Assembly: GCA_045634005.1 (NCBI GenBank) | Contig: JAZQZL010000002.1 | Coordinates: forward strand, 1 to 34,739 | Length of the DNA stretch: 34,739 bases | From: Flemingiibacterium sp045634005 | GTDB taxonomy: Bacteria > Bacillota > Clostridia > Oscillospirales > CAG-272 | Direction: 5' to 3' | The notes under the pieces: model-generated | The model's database searches: none | What the model was told of the DNA's origin: nothing | Seen by the model: only the letters and a program-made list of their open reading frames with translations | Shown: positions 7,333 through 15,529 of the stretch, piece after piece | Layout: every line of letters starts with the position of its first letter | How positions within the stretch are numbered: the first letter of the stretch is position 1 | Translations under genes and position numbers: made by a program

Positions 7333-8409
7333 ATGAAAACACTTGCACTTATCGGCTGCGGTGAGATCACCAAAATGCACACCAACCACTTCAATCAGAT
7401 GAAGGACATAGTAACGCCCGTTGCGTTCTGCGACCTTATCGAGGAAAGAGCTATCGACCGCAACAACAGATGCGGCGGCACGGGTAAGGTTTACACCGAC
7501 TACAAGGTAATGCTTGACGAGGTCAAGCCCGATATGGTATTCATCGCGGTACCGCCCACGTGTCACGGCGAGATCGAAATGGACCTCATCGACAGAGGCA
7601 TCCCTTTCTTCGTACAGAAGCCGATGGCGCTCGACCTTGACCTTGCGAGAAAGATTCGTGATCGCATCAAGGAAACGGGACTTATCACCGCTGTCGGTCT
7701 TCAGTCGCGTTACTCCGACGTTTGCGCACCCGCGATCGAGTATGCAAAGACTCACGACATCGTTCGCGTTTATTCGGTCTGCGGCGGCGGTATTCCGAGA
7801 TCAGAATGGTGGGCTGACCGCAAGCTTTCGGGCGGTATGATAGTTGAAACCGACATTCATCAGTTCGACCTTATGCGTTACATTCTCGGCGACGTTGACG
7901 AGGTTTACGCTATGGGCGCGACAGGTTTCGTAGATCAGAGCGATTTCCCGAACTACGATACCGAGGACGGAATTACCGCGACTCTGAAATTCAAGTGCGG
8001 CACCCTCGGCACTCTCATCAGCGGAAACTTCTCCAAGACCGCAGACAGTACATCCTCTACTAATATGGTGTTCAATACCCGCGAGGGACGCGCAGAGCTT
8101 GTCACCGGCGGCAGCGTTGCGAACTTTGACATATACGGCGAAAAGGGCCCCGACTACGACGCTTCAACTATCCGCCCCTATTGGGACCTCAACGGCGGCC
8201 TTGAGCCTTCTCGCAACACCCTCACCCACTACGAGAACAAGTCCAATATGGATCTCGACTGCGACCGCACATTCGTTGAGGCAGTAATCTCCGGCGACGC
8301 TTCGAAGATCCGCACGTCCTACGCTGACGTATTTAATTCGCTCGCACTCGTTTTAGCACTTCGCAAGTCGCTCGATACCGGTATGCCCGTCAAGGTCGAA
8401 AACGAATAA
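7333..8409 (+). CDS. Gfo/Idh/MocA family oxidoreductase
   Basis: A 358-residue NAD(P)-dependent sugar or cyclitol dehydrogenase. The N-terminal Rossmann motif is LALIGCGEITKMH (GCG variant of GxGxxG). It is followed by VFIAVPPTCHGE, the family motif QKPMALDLDLA with the conserved Lys-Pro, and the second-domain segment GGMIVETDIHQFDLMRYILG with the conserved Asp-x-x-x-His. The ribosome site AAGGAGAAA starts at the stop of the isomerase gene, and a bidirectional terminator follows. With its neighbour it probably oxidises and then rearranges a sugar or inositol; no transporter lies beside them. Confidence 0.88.
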   Translation: MKTLALIGCGEITKMHTNHFNQMKDIVTPVAFCDLIEERAIDRNNRCGGTGKVYTDYKVMLDEVKPDMVFIAVPPTCHGEIEMDLIDRGIPFFVQKPMALDLDLARKIRDRIKETGLITAVGLQSRYSDVCAPAIEYAKTHDIVRVYSVCGGGIPRSEWWADRKLSGGMIVETDIHQFDLMRYILGDVDEVYAMGATGFVDQSDFPNYDTEDGITATLKFKCGTLGTLISGNFSKTADSTSSTNMVFNTREGRAELVTGGSVANFDIYGEKGPDYDASTIRPYWDLNGGLEPSRNTLTHYENKSNMDLDCDRTFVEAVISGDASKIRTSYADVFNSLALVLALRKSLDTGMPVKVENE

Positions 8410-8417
8410 GATAAAGC

Positions 8418-8447
8418 AAAAAGCACGCTCCGCAGAGCGTGCTTTTT
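8418..8447. terminator. Bidirectional terminator between convergent genes
   Basis: A 13-bp perfect stem (8418-8430 and 8435-8447) with a CGCA loop has A-tracts on one side and T-tracts on the other, so it can serve both the dehydrogenase gene and the minus-strand PHP gene ending at 8459. Confidence 0.92.
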
Positions 8448-8458
8448 TTGTTTTGTTT

Positions 8459-9679
8459 TTATTTACCCCAGAACATCGCCTTGGTGATGTCCTCGCTTGC
8501 GGCACGCTCATGCTCGATGAGCGCGTAGGTCGCGTCGGTGAGATGTGCGAACATCGGGTCCTCCATTGCCTTGCAGATGAAGGACTGACGTGGGGAGTTG
8601 ATGTCCTCGCCGCTTATCTCGAAGAAGCCGTTGTCACGGCAGAGCTTCATAATGCGCTCGAGCTGTGCTCGGGTGTTGCGCGAGGGCATATAGGTGATAG
8701 CGTTGAAGCCGAGGCGCCCTAATTCCGAGATGAGCAGGTCAAGGTAATCGTCCTCGAACTTCTGCGCCTTCTTGTCGCCCGTTACCGAGTCGCCAACGTC
8801 GCCGAGGTAAGCGTATGCGGAAATAGCGCCCGTTTCGCGGCAGAGCGCAATATATTCGGTCACGTCGGGGCATTCGTCGGTCGCGTCGACGTAGATCTTC
8901 TCGACGAGGTTACTCTTGAGTGCGCCGAGAATGTCGTACTCGTAAAACTCGGGCGTTTTGTCGCCGTTTGCGATCTGGTCGCGAACCTTTGCGGAAAGTG
9001 CGAGCTTCATATCGTTCTCAAGGAATGCAAGAAGCTCGGCGGGGGTGGGGAAGCGTGCGGTAAGCTTTTTCGTGAGAGCGAAAAGCACGTGGCGCTCGGT
9101 GACAGAGCCGCCCTCCCATGAGCTTGACAGCGGAAGCACGTCTGCCTTGAAGTCGATAGCGACGCCGTACGGTGCCATTACCTCATTGATCTTTCTGCAC
9201 ATCTTGATATTGCGGAGGTTGCGCAGTCTGCGGTACTTCTCAAAGAACGCGTCGAACTTGTCGATGGTCTGATGAGGTATACCGTGGATGGCTACGTATG
9301 CGACCGAGATCTGGTCGGGGTTGTTGATACGTCTGCCGTTAAGCGCGGTATCCTTCATCGAAACGCGGCATTCTGCGCCGACGGTCACGGGCATACCGAT
9401 AATCTCGCCCGCTTCGATGAACTCGCGTGCACCCGAAACGCTGTCGTGGTCCATAATGCCTGCGGTACCGAGTCCGTTCTGCCACGCCATATAAAGCGCC
9501 TTTGTAGGCGAATACGGAGAGAACGAGTAGATCGTGTGAATGTGGTTGTTGACGAAGTCCGTCTTTTCGGGCGTCTTGAGTTCGCCCTTGTCAGTCAGCG
9601 CCTTGATCTCGCGAAGCGCCGCAAGGCGTTCTTCTTTAGTTTCGGCGTTGAGCTTCTCTATAAGTAATTCGATAGACAT
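8459..9679 (-). CDS. PHP-domain metal-dependent phosphoesterase
   Basis: A 406-residue protein with an N-terminal PHP domain. NNHIHTIYSFSPYSP (His-x-His, about residues 44-58) and the GIMDHDSVSGAREF block carry metal-binding His and Asp, GAECR follows, and later conserved segments include DATDECPDVTEY and FFEISGEDINSPRQ. PHP proteins hydrolyse phosphate esters such as nucleotide and histidinol phosphates. This one is longer than the compact 280-residue members, and I cannot name its substrate. AAAGGT precedes the ATG at 9679. It is last in a minus-strand series after the SDR and zinc dehydrogenase genes, separated from the SDR gene by a foldback repeat, which hints that it dephosphorylates a sugar phosphate of that pathway. 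That role is inference only. Confidence 0.75.
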   Translation of the reverse strand: MSIELLIEKLNAETKEERLAALREIKALTDKGELKTPEKTDFVNNHIHTIYSFSPYSPTKALYMAWQNGLGTAGIMDHDSVSGAREFIEAGEIIGMPVTVGAECRVSMKDTALNGRRINNPDQISVAYVAIHGIPHQTIDKFDAFFEKYRRLRNLRNIKMCRKINEVMAPYGVAIDFKADVLPLSSSWEGGSVTERHVLFALTKKLTARFPTPAELLAFLENDMKLALSAKVRDQIANGDKTPEFYEYDILGALKSNLVEKIYVDATDECPDVTEYIALCRETGAISAYAYLGDVGDSVTGDKKAQKFEDDYLDLLISELGRLGFNAITYMPSRNTRAQLERIMKLCRDNGFFEISGEDINSPRQSFICKAMEDPMFAHLTDATYALIEHERAASEDITKAMFWGK

Positions 9680-9702
9680 ATCTTTTACCTTTCGTTGAAA
9701 TT

Positions 9703-10008
9703 GGGGGTACGCGCTTTCTTGAAAGAAAGCTGTGCAAAGAACTTCAAATTGGCTTCGCCATCACATCTTGTCAGCGAAGGCGGATTCAAAGGCTATCGCT
9801 CTCGGTCAGCACATTTGCGCTTCGGGCATTGTGCACCGCGCCACGGGTGTCGCCGAGGTCCCTGGCTGGCTGTGCCGCGGTGCACGCTGTTCGGAGCGTG
9901 GTGTGTGACCGAGAGCGCAAAATTTAGTTTTTACTTTTACGAGCAAGATATGAGCGTAGCGTTGAGTGAAGTTTTTGCGGAGCTTTTTTCAAAAAGCGAC
10001 CGTATCCC
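9703..10008 (+). repeat. Foldback element family 1, short copy C
   Basis: At about 306 bases this is the most compact copy and is nearly all inverted repeat. The left end (GGGGGTACGCGCTTTCTTGA...) aligns with the reverse complement of the right end. That right end includes the 33-nt block 9970-10002 (core GCGGAGCTTTTTTCAAAAAG), identical in copies C, D, E and F. CTTCAAATTGGCTTCGCC (9742-9759) is the exact reverse complement of 11583-11600 near the right end of copy D. CGCTCTCGGTC in the left arm and GACCGAGAGCG in the right arm mirror each other, and the middle is GTGCACCGCG/CGCGGTGCAC-like. It lies 23 bases before the PHP start and 8 bases after the SDR stop. The ORFs crossing it are not credible. 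Confidence 0.85.
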
Positions 10009-10016
10009 TATTTATA

Positions 10017-11105
10017 TTACTTGAGCATTACCTGACCGCCGGTAACAGGGAGAGCCTGACCGGTTTCGTATTCCTGCTCAATTATGTACATAATTGCTCT
10101 TGCGACGTCCTTGGTTTCACAGCCGCGGTTGAGCGGAACCTTTGCCTCATAGAAGCGGCGAACGTCAGCGACGGTCTTTGCACCGGGAACCTTACCTGCG
10201 TTGAGGTACTGTACGAAGAGGCCCTTCTCGGGATCGCTCCACAGGGGACCGTCGAGGAAGTTGCCGGGGCAGATAGCGTTAACCTTGATGCCGTAGGGAG
10301 CAAGCTCAAGTGCGAACGACTGGGTAAGACCGATGCCGCCGAACTTACTGCCGGCATATGCGAAGTTCTTGTTAGAGCCCTCAAGACCGGACTTCGAGTT
10401 GATCTCGATAATGTCGGAGAGGTAGGTCGGGCAAACCTTGCGCTGAAGCTTCATTACAGCAGAAGCGTACTTTGCGCAGAGGAAATAAGCGGTGTAGTTA
10501 ACGGAAGCAACAAGCTCGAAGTTAGCCTTGTTCATCTCCTCGAGACTGCCTGCGCGGACGATACCTGCGTTGTTTACGAGTACGTCGAGTCCGCCGAACT
10601 CTGCAACACACGCATTAACCATAGCCTGAACGCTGTCCTCGTCGGTTACGTTAGCGCCAACGGAGATTGCAACGCCTTCGCCGTACGCCTTGCAGATCTC
10701 GTCTGCGGTAGCCTTTGCGCCGTCAGCGTTCATATCAGCGATAACGACGAGTGCGCCTTCCTTCGCCATATCGGTTGCGATGCCCTTGCCGAAGCCCTGT
10801 GCAGAGCCGGTAACGATGGCGATCTTGCCCTCAAGGCGGCGAGCGTTAGCGATTTCGGGGGTGTTTATTCTGAAGATGCCAAGACCGTCAACGAATGCTG
10901 CGGCGGGCTTCTTGCCGTTTGCCTTTACAAAGGCGTCGAATGCGGCGGTGATGCCCTCTACGCTCTCGTCGGTGATTGCGAGTGCGCCGGCGATGCACTT
11001 ATCGCAGTATTCGGTCGAAAATTTTACGGTGCAGGGCTTGCCTTCGCCTGCGAGCATACGCAGTACGGGCGACACTGCCGCCACGCGTGTGATTTCTGTA
11101 GACAT
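10017..11105 (-). CDS. SDR oxidoreductase, sorbitol-6-phosphate dehydrogenase-like, with N-terminal extension
   Basis: A 362-residue short-chain dehydrogenase. After about 90 extra residues the Rossmann domain begins at KIAIVTGSAQGFGKG (TGxxxGxG). NNAG follows, then the catalytic Ser in EINSKSGLEG and the YAGSK motif (Tyr and Lys), with a normal C-terminus ending in PVTGGQ. The extension contains KPAAAFVDGLGIFRI and an AN-A segment. These resemble the end of the class II aldolase domain that is fused to an SDR in bifunctional rhamnulose-phosphate aldolase/dehydrogenase proteins, but most of an aldolase domain is absent. Placed downstream of a SorE-like reductase, it most likely oxidises a hexitol phosphate to a ketose phosphate. 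AAAAGGAG precedes the ATG. SDR family is certain; substrate is inferred. Confidence 0.82.
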   Translation of the reverse strand: MSTEITRVAAVSPVLRMLAGEGKPCTVKFSTEYCDKCIAGALAITDESVEGITAAFDAFVKANGKKPAAAFVDGLGIFRINTPEIANARRLEGKIAIVTGSAQGFGKGIATDMAKEGALVVIADMNADGAKATADEICKAYGEGVAISVGANVTDEDSVQAMVNACVAEFGGLDVLVNNAGIVRAGSLEEMNKANFELVASVNYTAYFLCAKYASAVMKLQRKVCPTYLSDIIEINSKSGLEGSNKNFAYAGSKFGGIGLTQSFALELAPYGIKVNAICPGNFLDGPLWSDPEKGLFVQYLNAGKVPGAKTVADVRRFYEAKVPLNRGCETKDVARAIMYIIEQEYETGQALPVTGGQVMLK

Positions 11106-11138
11106 AGTTGTTTTCTCCTTTTGGTTTTAGTTTTGGTA

Positions 11139-11639
11139 GGGGAGTACGCGGCTTTTTTGAAAAAAAGCCTGGCAAAAAACTTTATAGGGCTTCGCCATCA
11201 TATCTTGTCAGTAAGCGAAAAATCGTCGTTCAGCGCTCTCGGTACGCAGTCGAAGATTGCGCTTCGAGCATCGTATCCCGCGCCATCAGCAGCCGGGAAC
11301 CCTGCATCCCGGCAACTGTTTAGCGGTTGTCGGACGATAGCAATATCCCGTCAGGAGTGGGAGAGCGTCGCCTTGCTTCGCTCGTCGGCAAAGTTAGCCG
11401 AAGCCGCGTTGTGTGTTGCATCAAGTAACTTTGCGCGGAGCGTAGCAACGCGCCCTGATGCAGCGCCAAAAGTGTGGCAATACTTTGATTACCGCAAACA
11501 GTTGTTGGGGTGTCGGCACGGGTGCCGACGAGGTCCCCAACTGGCTGGTGCGTGGGTACCGTTTAGCCAAACACTCTGTCGCGGCGAAGCCAATTTGAAG
11601 TTTTTGCGGAGCTTTTTTCAAAAAGCGACCGTAACTCCC
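11139..11639 (+). repeat. Foldback element family 1, copy D
   Basis: About 501 bases. The left end carries the 53-nt block at 11146-11198 (starting ACGCGGCTTTTTTG), identical in copies D, E and F. The right end carries the 33-nt block at 11599-11631 shared by C to F. Both ends face a TA dinucleotide (11137-11138 and 11640-11641), so a TA target duplication is possible. Inside, CCCGGCAACTGTTTAGCGGT (11308-11327) is the exact reverse complement of blocks in E and F. The long hairpin pairs GTTGGGG (11504-11510) with CCCCAAC (11535-11541), and GTCGGCAC (11512-11519) with GTGCCGAC (11522-11529). The copy separates the SDR gene from the zinc dehydrogenase gene inside a probable minus-strand operon. 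No ORF of its own. Confidence 0.87.
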
Positions 11640-11698
11640 TATAAGCGTTTCTCCTATACGCGTAAAGCGGAACCTCGCAGTTCCGCTTTAATGTTAGG

Positions 11699-12958
11699 TT
11701 AGATAGACTTAGCGTTAGCGAGCAGATACTTCTCAGCCTCGGCACACCAAAGTCCGTTGTTAGCCTTGCAGATACGGTCAAGCTCTGCGAACATAGGATC
11801 GGTCTTGCCGAGCTCTGCGAAGTCTGCGATAGCAGAGAGGGGAAGCGAGATGTTCGTGTAGCAAAGCTTCTTACCGCCGGGGATCTTGTCGAGGTTGATG
11901 GTGGTTTCAGCAACTGCATCAAGGCCGCAGATGTGAGTGATCATAGCCGCGGGATTGATAAGACCCTTTTCCATCATTTCGATAGACTCGCGCATATCGT
12001 CGGTGTTACCGCCGCTCGTTCCCACGATGTGGGTGGAAGCGTAGTGAACGTTGTAGAAGTTGAACATAGCCGAGAAGTCGGTTCTGGTGGGACCTGCGAA
12101 GAAGTTAAGGCAGCCGTCCTTGCCGAGAAGCGCGTCGCCCATTTCGACAACGGGCTTAACGGGAGCGAATACGAACACGTCGTTGTAGCCCTCGGGAGCG
12201 AGCGTCTTTAAGTAAGCGGTGGGATCCTCGTATTCTGCGGTGTTAACGTAGATAAGCTTAACGCCGTTCTTTGCCGCCTTTTCAACAGTTACCATTTCAG
12301 CGGCACGCTCAAGACGGGCGGTGTCGATGTCGGTAACAACGAGGAGAGAGGGCTTGCGGTCACAGCTTATAAGGTAGTCAACCGCGCCAAGACCCATAGG
12401 TCCTGCACCTGCAAGAATTGCCGCAGCGCCGCCCTCTACGATACCCATATCGTGTACGTAGGAGCCGCCCTTGGTGTGATAGTTAGCGTGAGCACCGCCG
12501 ACGATACAGCTCATAGGCTCTGCGAGGGAGCCGTAGAAGTAAGCGTCGCCGTTGTACTTAAGAAGGCAGTCCATCTCAAGGGTGTCTGCCGGAATTACAG
12601 CGTAGGTCGCGCCGCCGCCGCAGTACTTGTAGCTGTAGCCGGGAGCGATTATCGCGCCGTTTCTGTTGTGTGCCGGCTGGATAGCGAACTTTTCGCCGGG
12701 CTTGAATTTATCCTTCCACTTTGCGCCGACCTCAACGATATCGCCGCAGAACTCGTGACCGAGTATCGGAGGATTGACAGCACAGTCATCGGGAACGCGC
12801 TTGTGAGCCGCGCCCTGCATAGCCGCCTTGTGAGAGGACATGCATATACTGTCGGAAACGATGTGCACGAGCACCTCGTCGTCAGCTATCTCCGGGAGCT
12901 CGAACTCCTCAAGACGAAGGTCATTGACGCCGTAAAGACGTATTGCTTTGGTTTTCAT
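11699..12958 (-). CDS. Zinc-type alcohol dehydrogenase, L-sorbose-1-phosphate reductase (SorE)-like
   Basis: A 419-residue medium-chain dehydrogenase. It has the zinc-site motif GHEFCGDIVEVG (GHE), the segment SLAEPMSCIVGGAHANYH typical of the SorE-like branch, and the Rossmann motif AILAGAGPMGLGAVDYL. The four-Cys structural zinc loop of classical alcohol dehydrogenases is not seen. SorE reduces L-sorbose 1-phosphate to D-glucitol 6-phosphate. The next gene in the same direction encodes a glucitol-6-phosphate-dehydrogenase-like SDR, which would give fructose 6-phosphate, so the order fits that pathway. No PTS or other sugar transporter is present in the window, so uptake is unexplained and other ketose phosphates are possible. 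AAAGGA precedes the ATG and a promoter lies at 12980-13007. Confidence 0.78.
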   Translation of the reverse strand: MKTKAIRLYGVNDLRLEEFELPEIADDEVLVHIVSDSICMSSHKAAMQGAAHKRVPDDCAVNPPILGHEFCGDIVEVGAKWKDKFKPGEKFAIQPAHNRNGAIIAPGYSYKYCGGGATYAVIPADTLEMDCLLKYNGDAYFYGSLAEPMSCIVGGAHANYHTKGGSYVHDMGIVEGGAAAILAGAGPMGLGAVDYLISCDRKPSLLVVTDIDTARLERAAEMVTVEKAAKNGVKLIYVNTAEYEDPTAYLKTLAPEGYNDVFVFAPVKPVVEMGDALLGKDGCLNFFAGPTRTDFSAMFNFYNVHYASTHIVGTSGGNTDDMRESIEMMEKGLINPAAMITHICGLDAVAETTINLDKIPGGKKLCYTNISLPLSAIADFAELGKTDPMFAELDRICKANNGLWCAEAEKYLLANAKSI

Positions 12959-12979
12959 AGTTGTATCCTTTCTTGGTGT

Positions 12980-13007
12980 ATAATACTATCACCTATTATT
13001 GTAGCAA
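12980..13007 (-). promoter_or_regulatory. Promoter of the minus-strand dehydrogenase series
   Basis: On the minus strand, TTGCTA (13007-13002) and TATTAT (12985-12980) are 16 bases apart, about 20 bases before the ATG at 12958. It lies back to back with the ligA promoter. Confidence 0.65.
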
Positions 13008-13087
13008 CTTTAAAGCGAAAAGTCAATGAATTTTTGACGAATTTTGCGCAAAAATTTGAAAAAACCCTTTTATTTATTTAGAAGTTG

Positions 13088-13096
13088 TGATATAAT
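13088..13096 (+). promoter_or_regulatory. Extended -10 promoter of ligA
   Basis: TGATATAAT is a perfect extended -10 element (TGnTATAAT). The -35 region at about 13068 (TTTTAT) is weak, as expected when the TG extension compensates. Confidence 0.7.
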
Positions 13097-13141
13097 ATAA
13101 GATGTCCTAATATTACTGTGTGAAAACGGAGGGAAACTCAC

Positions 13142-15142
13142 ATGAACGCCGAACTCGCAAGGGCTCGTATGGACGAGCTTTCAAAGCTTCTTGAATATCA
13201 CTCGCGCCTTTACTACGTAATGGACGCGCCCGAGATCGGCGACTACGAGTACGATATGCTCTTTCGCGAGCTTGTCACGCTTGAAGCGGAATATCCCGAG
13301 CTTGCAAGTGCGAACTCACCGACAAGACGCGTCGGCGGCGAGGCACTCTCTGAGTTTACCGAGATGGTACACGAGGTGCCGCTTGGAAGCCTTTCCGACG
13401 TTTTCGACTACGACGAGGTACGCGCGTTCGTAGCGCGTATGAAGGCGGTTGCGCCCGACTGCGAGTTTACGGTTGAATGTAAGATCGACGGACTTTCCGT
13501 CGCGCTCATTTACGAAAACGGCAAGCTCATTCGCGGAGGTACGCGCGGTAACGGCAAGGTTGGCGAGGACGTCACGGAAAATCTTCGTACGGTGCGCTCG
13601 ATCCCGCTTACTGTCGACACGGACGAGCCGTATCTCATCGTTCGCGGCGAGGTGTATATGTCGCGTGCGAGATTTGAGAAGCTCAACGAGCGTCGCGAGG
13701 CAGAGGGTGAGGCTCTTTTCGCAAATCCCAGAAACGCGGCGGCAGGTACACTCCGGCAGCTTGACTCGAAGGTAACCGCATCCCGCGGACTCGATATTTT
13801 CATATTTAATTATCAGACGGGCACAAAGACGTTCGATACACACTCCGAAAGCCTCGATTGGCTTCGTGACGTCGGCTTTACGGTGCTGCCCGAATACTCT
13901 ATTGTAAAGACCGCCGACGAGGTCATAGACGCGATCGAGAAGATCGGAGCGGCGAGAGAAAATCTCCCGTTCGGCATCGACGGCGCAGTTATAAAGATCA
14001 ATTCGCTCACGCTTCGCGAGGCGATCGGTGAGAACACCTCAACGCCCAAGTGGGCTGTGGCGTACAAGTATCCGCCTGAAGAAAAGCCGACGAAGCTTCA
14101 CGACATCGTTTTGCAGGTCGGCAGAACCGGTGTGCTTACGCCGAACGCTGTCCTTGAGCCTGTAACTCTTGCTGGAACTACGGTTTCGCGCGCAACGCTC
14201 CACAATCTCGACTTTATCCGCGAGCGCGACATTATGATAGGCGACACGGTGATCGTTCGCAAGGCGGGCGACATAATTCCCGAGGTCGTGTCGGTCGTTA
14301 AGGAAAAACGCGACGGCAGCGAAAAATGGTTTGATATGCCCGACGCTTGCCCGTCGTGCGGCGAGAAGGTAGTCGCCGATGCGGATGACGAAACGCAGTC
14401 GGGCGGTGCGGCGTACCGCTGCACGAACCCGTCCTGCCCGGCGCAGCTGCTTCGCAATTTAGAGCATTTTGCGTCCAAGGATGCGATGGACATAGACGGT
14501 CTTGGCAAGTCGCTTATCGCGCTCTTACACAGCGAGGGGCTTGTGTCGACCTACGCGGACCTATATGAGCTTAAGCCGGAGCAGATAGCCTCGCTTGAGC
14601 GTATGGGAGAAAAGAGTGCGGCGAACCTTATCGCGGCGATAGAGAAGTCCAAAGTGGCAGGTCTTGCGCGACTCATATACGCGCTCGGCATACGACAGGT
14701 AGGAGCAAAGGCAGCGCAGGTGCTTGCGGCACGCTTCTGTGACATTGAGGCGCTGTTCGAAGCTACGGAGGAAGCGCTCTGCGAGATAGACGACGTGGGC
14801 GCGATAACCGCGAAGTACGTGGTCGACTATTTCGCTCACGCGTCGACACGCGAGCTTATAGACAAGCTGAAGGCGCACGGGCTTGTAACGGCGTACGAGT
14901 CGTTGCAGGTGAGCGACAAATTCGCGGGAATGACGTTCGTTCTGACAGGCACGCTTCCGACAATGAAGCGTGACGAGGCGGCGGCTCTTATCGAGTCGCA
15001 CGGCGGAAAGGTTTCCTCTTCCGTTTCTAAAAAGACGACCTACGTTGTCGCAGGCGAGGATGCCGGCTCGAAGCTTACCAAGGCAAATTCGCTCGGTGTT
15101 GCCGTCATTGATGAGGCGACGCTGCTGGAGATGATGAAATGA
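13142..15142 (+). CDS. ligA: NAD-dependent DNA ligase
   Basis: Seals nicks during replication and repair using NAD+. The 666-residue protein has the full bacterial domain order: Ia domain with SRLYYVMDAPEIGDYEYD, adenylation domain with the KxDG motif ECKIDGLSVAL (Lys114 adenylated), OB fold, a four-Cys zinc finger (CPSC ... CTNPSCPAQ), helix-hairpin-helix repeats, and a C-terminal BRCT domain (KFAGMTFVLTGTL onward). Length is normal. GGAGGG lies 8 bases before the ATG. The stop codon overlaps the cdd start (ATGA), so the two are translationally coupled. Confidence 0.97.
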   Translation: MNAELARARMDELSKLLEYHSRLYYVMDAPEIGDYEYDMLFRELVTLEAEYPELASANSPTRRVGGEALSEFTEMVHEVPLGSLSDVFDYDEVRAFVARMKAVAPDCEFTVECKIDGLSVALIYENGKLIRGGTRGNGKVGEDVTENLRTVRSIPLTVDTDEPYLIVRGEVYMSRARFEKLNERREAEGEALFANPRNAAAGTLRQLDSKVTASRGLDIFIFNYQTGTKTFDTHSESLDWLRDVGFTVLPEYSIVKTADEVIDAIEKIGAARENLPFGIDGAVIKINSLTLREAIGENTSTPKWAVAYKYPPEEKPTKLHDIVLQVGRTGVLTPNAVLEPVTLAGTTVSRATLHNLDFIRERDIMIGDTVIVRKAGDIIPEVVSVVKEKRDGSEKWFDMPDACPSCGEKVVADADDETQSGGAAYRCTNPSCPAQLLRNLEHFASKDAMDIDGLGKSLIALLHSEGLVSTYADLYELKPEQIASLERMGEKSAANLIAAIEKSKVAGLARLIYALGIRQVGAKAAQVLAARFCDIEALFEATEEALCEIDDVGAITAKYVVDYFAHASTRELIDKLKAHGLVTAYESLQVSDKFAGMTFVLTGTLPTMKRDEAAALIESHGGKVSSSVSKKTTYVVAGEDAGSKLTKANSLGVAVIDEATLLEMMK

Positions 15143-15513
15143 TTGACAAATATGCGCTTATAGAAGCGGCGAAGGAAGTACGCGAGTGTGCGTACGCGCC
15201 GTATTCGGAATACAAGGTCGGTGCGGCATTGCTTGCCAAAAGCGGCAGGGTGTATGTCGGGTGCAATTTTGAAAACGCATCGTTTGGTGCAGGCACTTGC
15301 GCCGAGCGTGTGGCGCTCGGTGCGGCTATCGCGGCAGGTGAGCGCGAGTTTATCGCTATTGCGTGCGTAGGCGGCGACGGTGTAACACCGTGCGGTATAT
15401 GCCGTCAGGCACTCGCCGAGTTCGGCGATATTGCCGTGTACTGTGCCGACGGTTGCGGCGATGTGCGCGAGTATACGCTCGCACAGCTTCTGCCGCATGG
15501 GTTTGAGATGTAA
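15139..15513 (+). CDS. cdd: Cytidine deaminase
   Basis: Deaminates cytidine and deoxycytidine to uridine and deoxyuridine in pyrimidine salvage. The 124-residue length fits the homotetrameric class. The zinc and catalytic residues are TCAERVA (Cys54, Glu56) and PCGICRQ (Cys85, Cys88), and the substrate region PYSEYKVGAAL and NFENAS is intact. The start overlaps the last codon of ligA by ATGA. A foldback element begins 16 bases after its stop codon. Confidence 0.96.
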   Translation: MIDKYALIEAAKEVRECAYAPYSEYKVGAALLAKSGRVYVGCNFENASFGAGTCAERVALGAAIAAGEREFIAIACVGGDGVTPCGICRQALAEFGDIAVYCADGCGDVREYTLAQLLPHGFEM

Positions 15514-15529
15514 TGTGCGCTTGGCTATA

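Noticed and set aside
11150..11169. GGCTTTTTTGAAAAAAAGCC as a rho-independent terminator
   Set aside because: The stem is A/T-rich and no T-run follows it on either strand; its identity among copies marks it as the element tip.
9703..11639. Degenerate insertion sequence with transposase remnant
   Set aside because: No transposase-like motif was seen in any frame of the elements; only end structure and hairpins are shared.
9966..11702. Plus-strand open frame of 578 codons across the SDR gene and two repeats
   Set aside because: It runs antisense to the SDR gene and through elements C and D; no family motif or ribosome site is seen.
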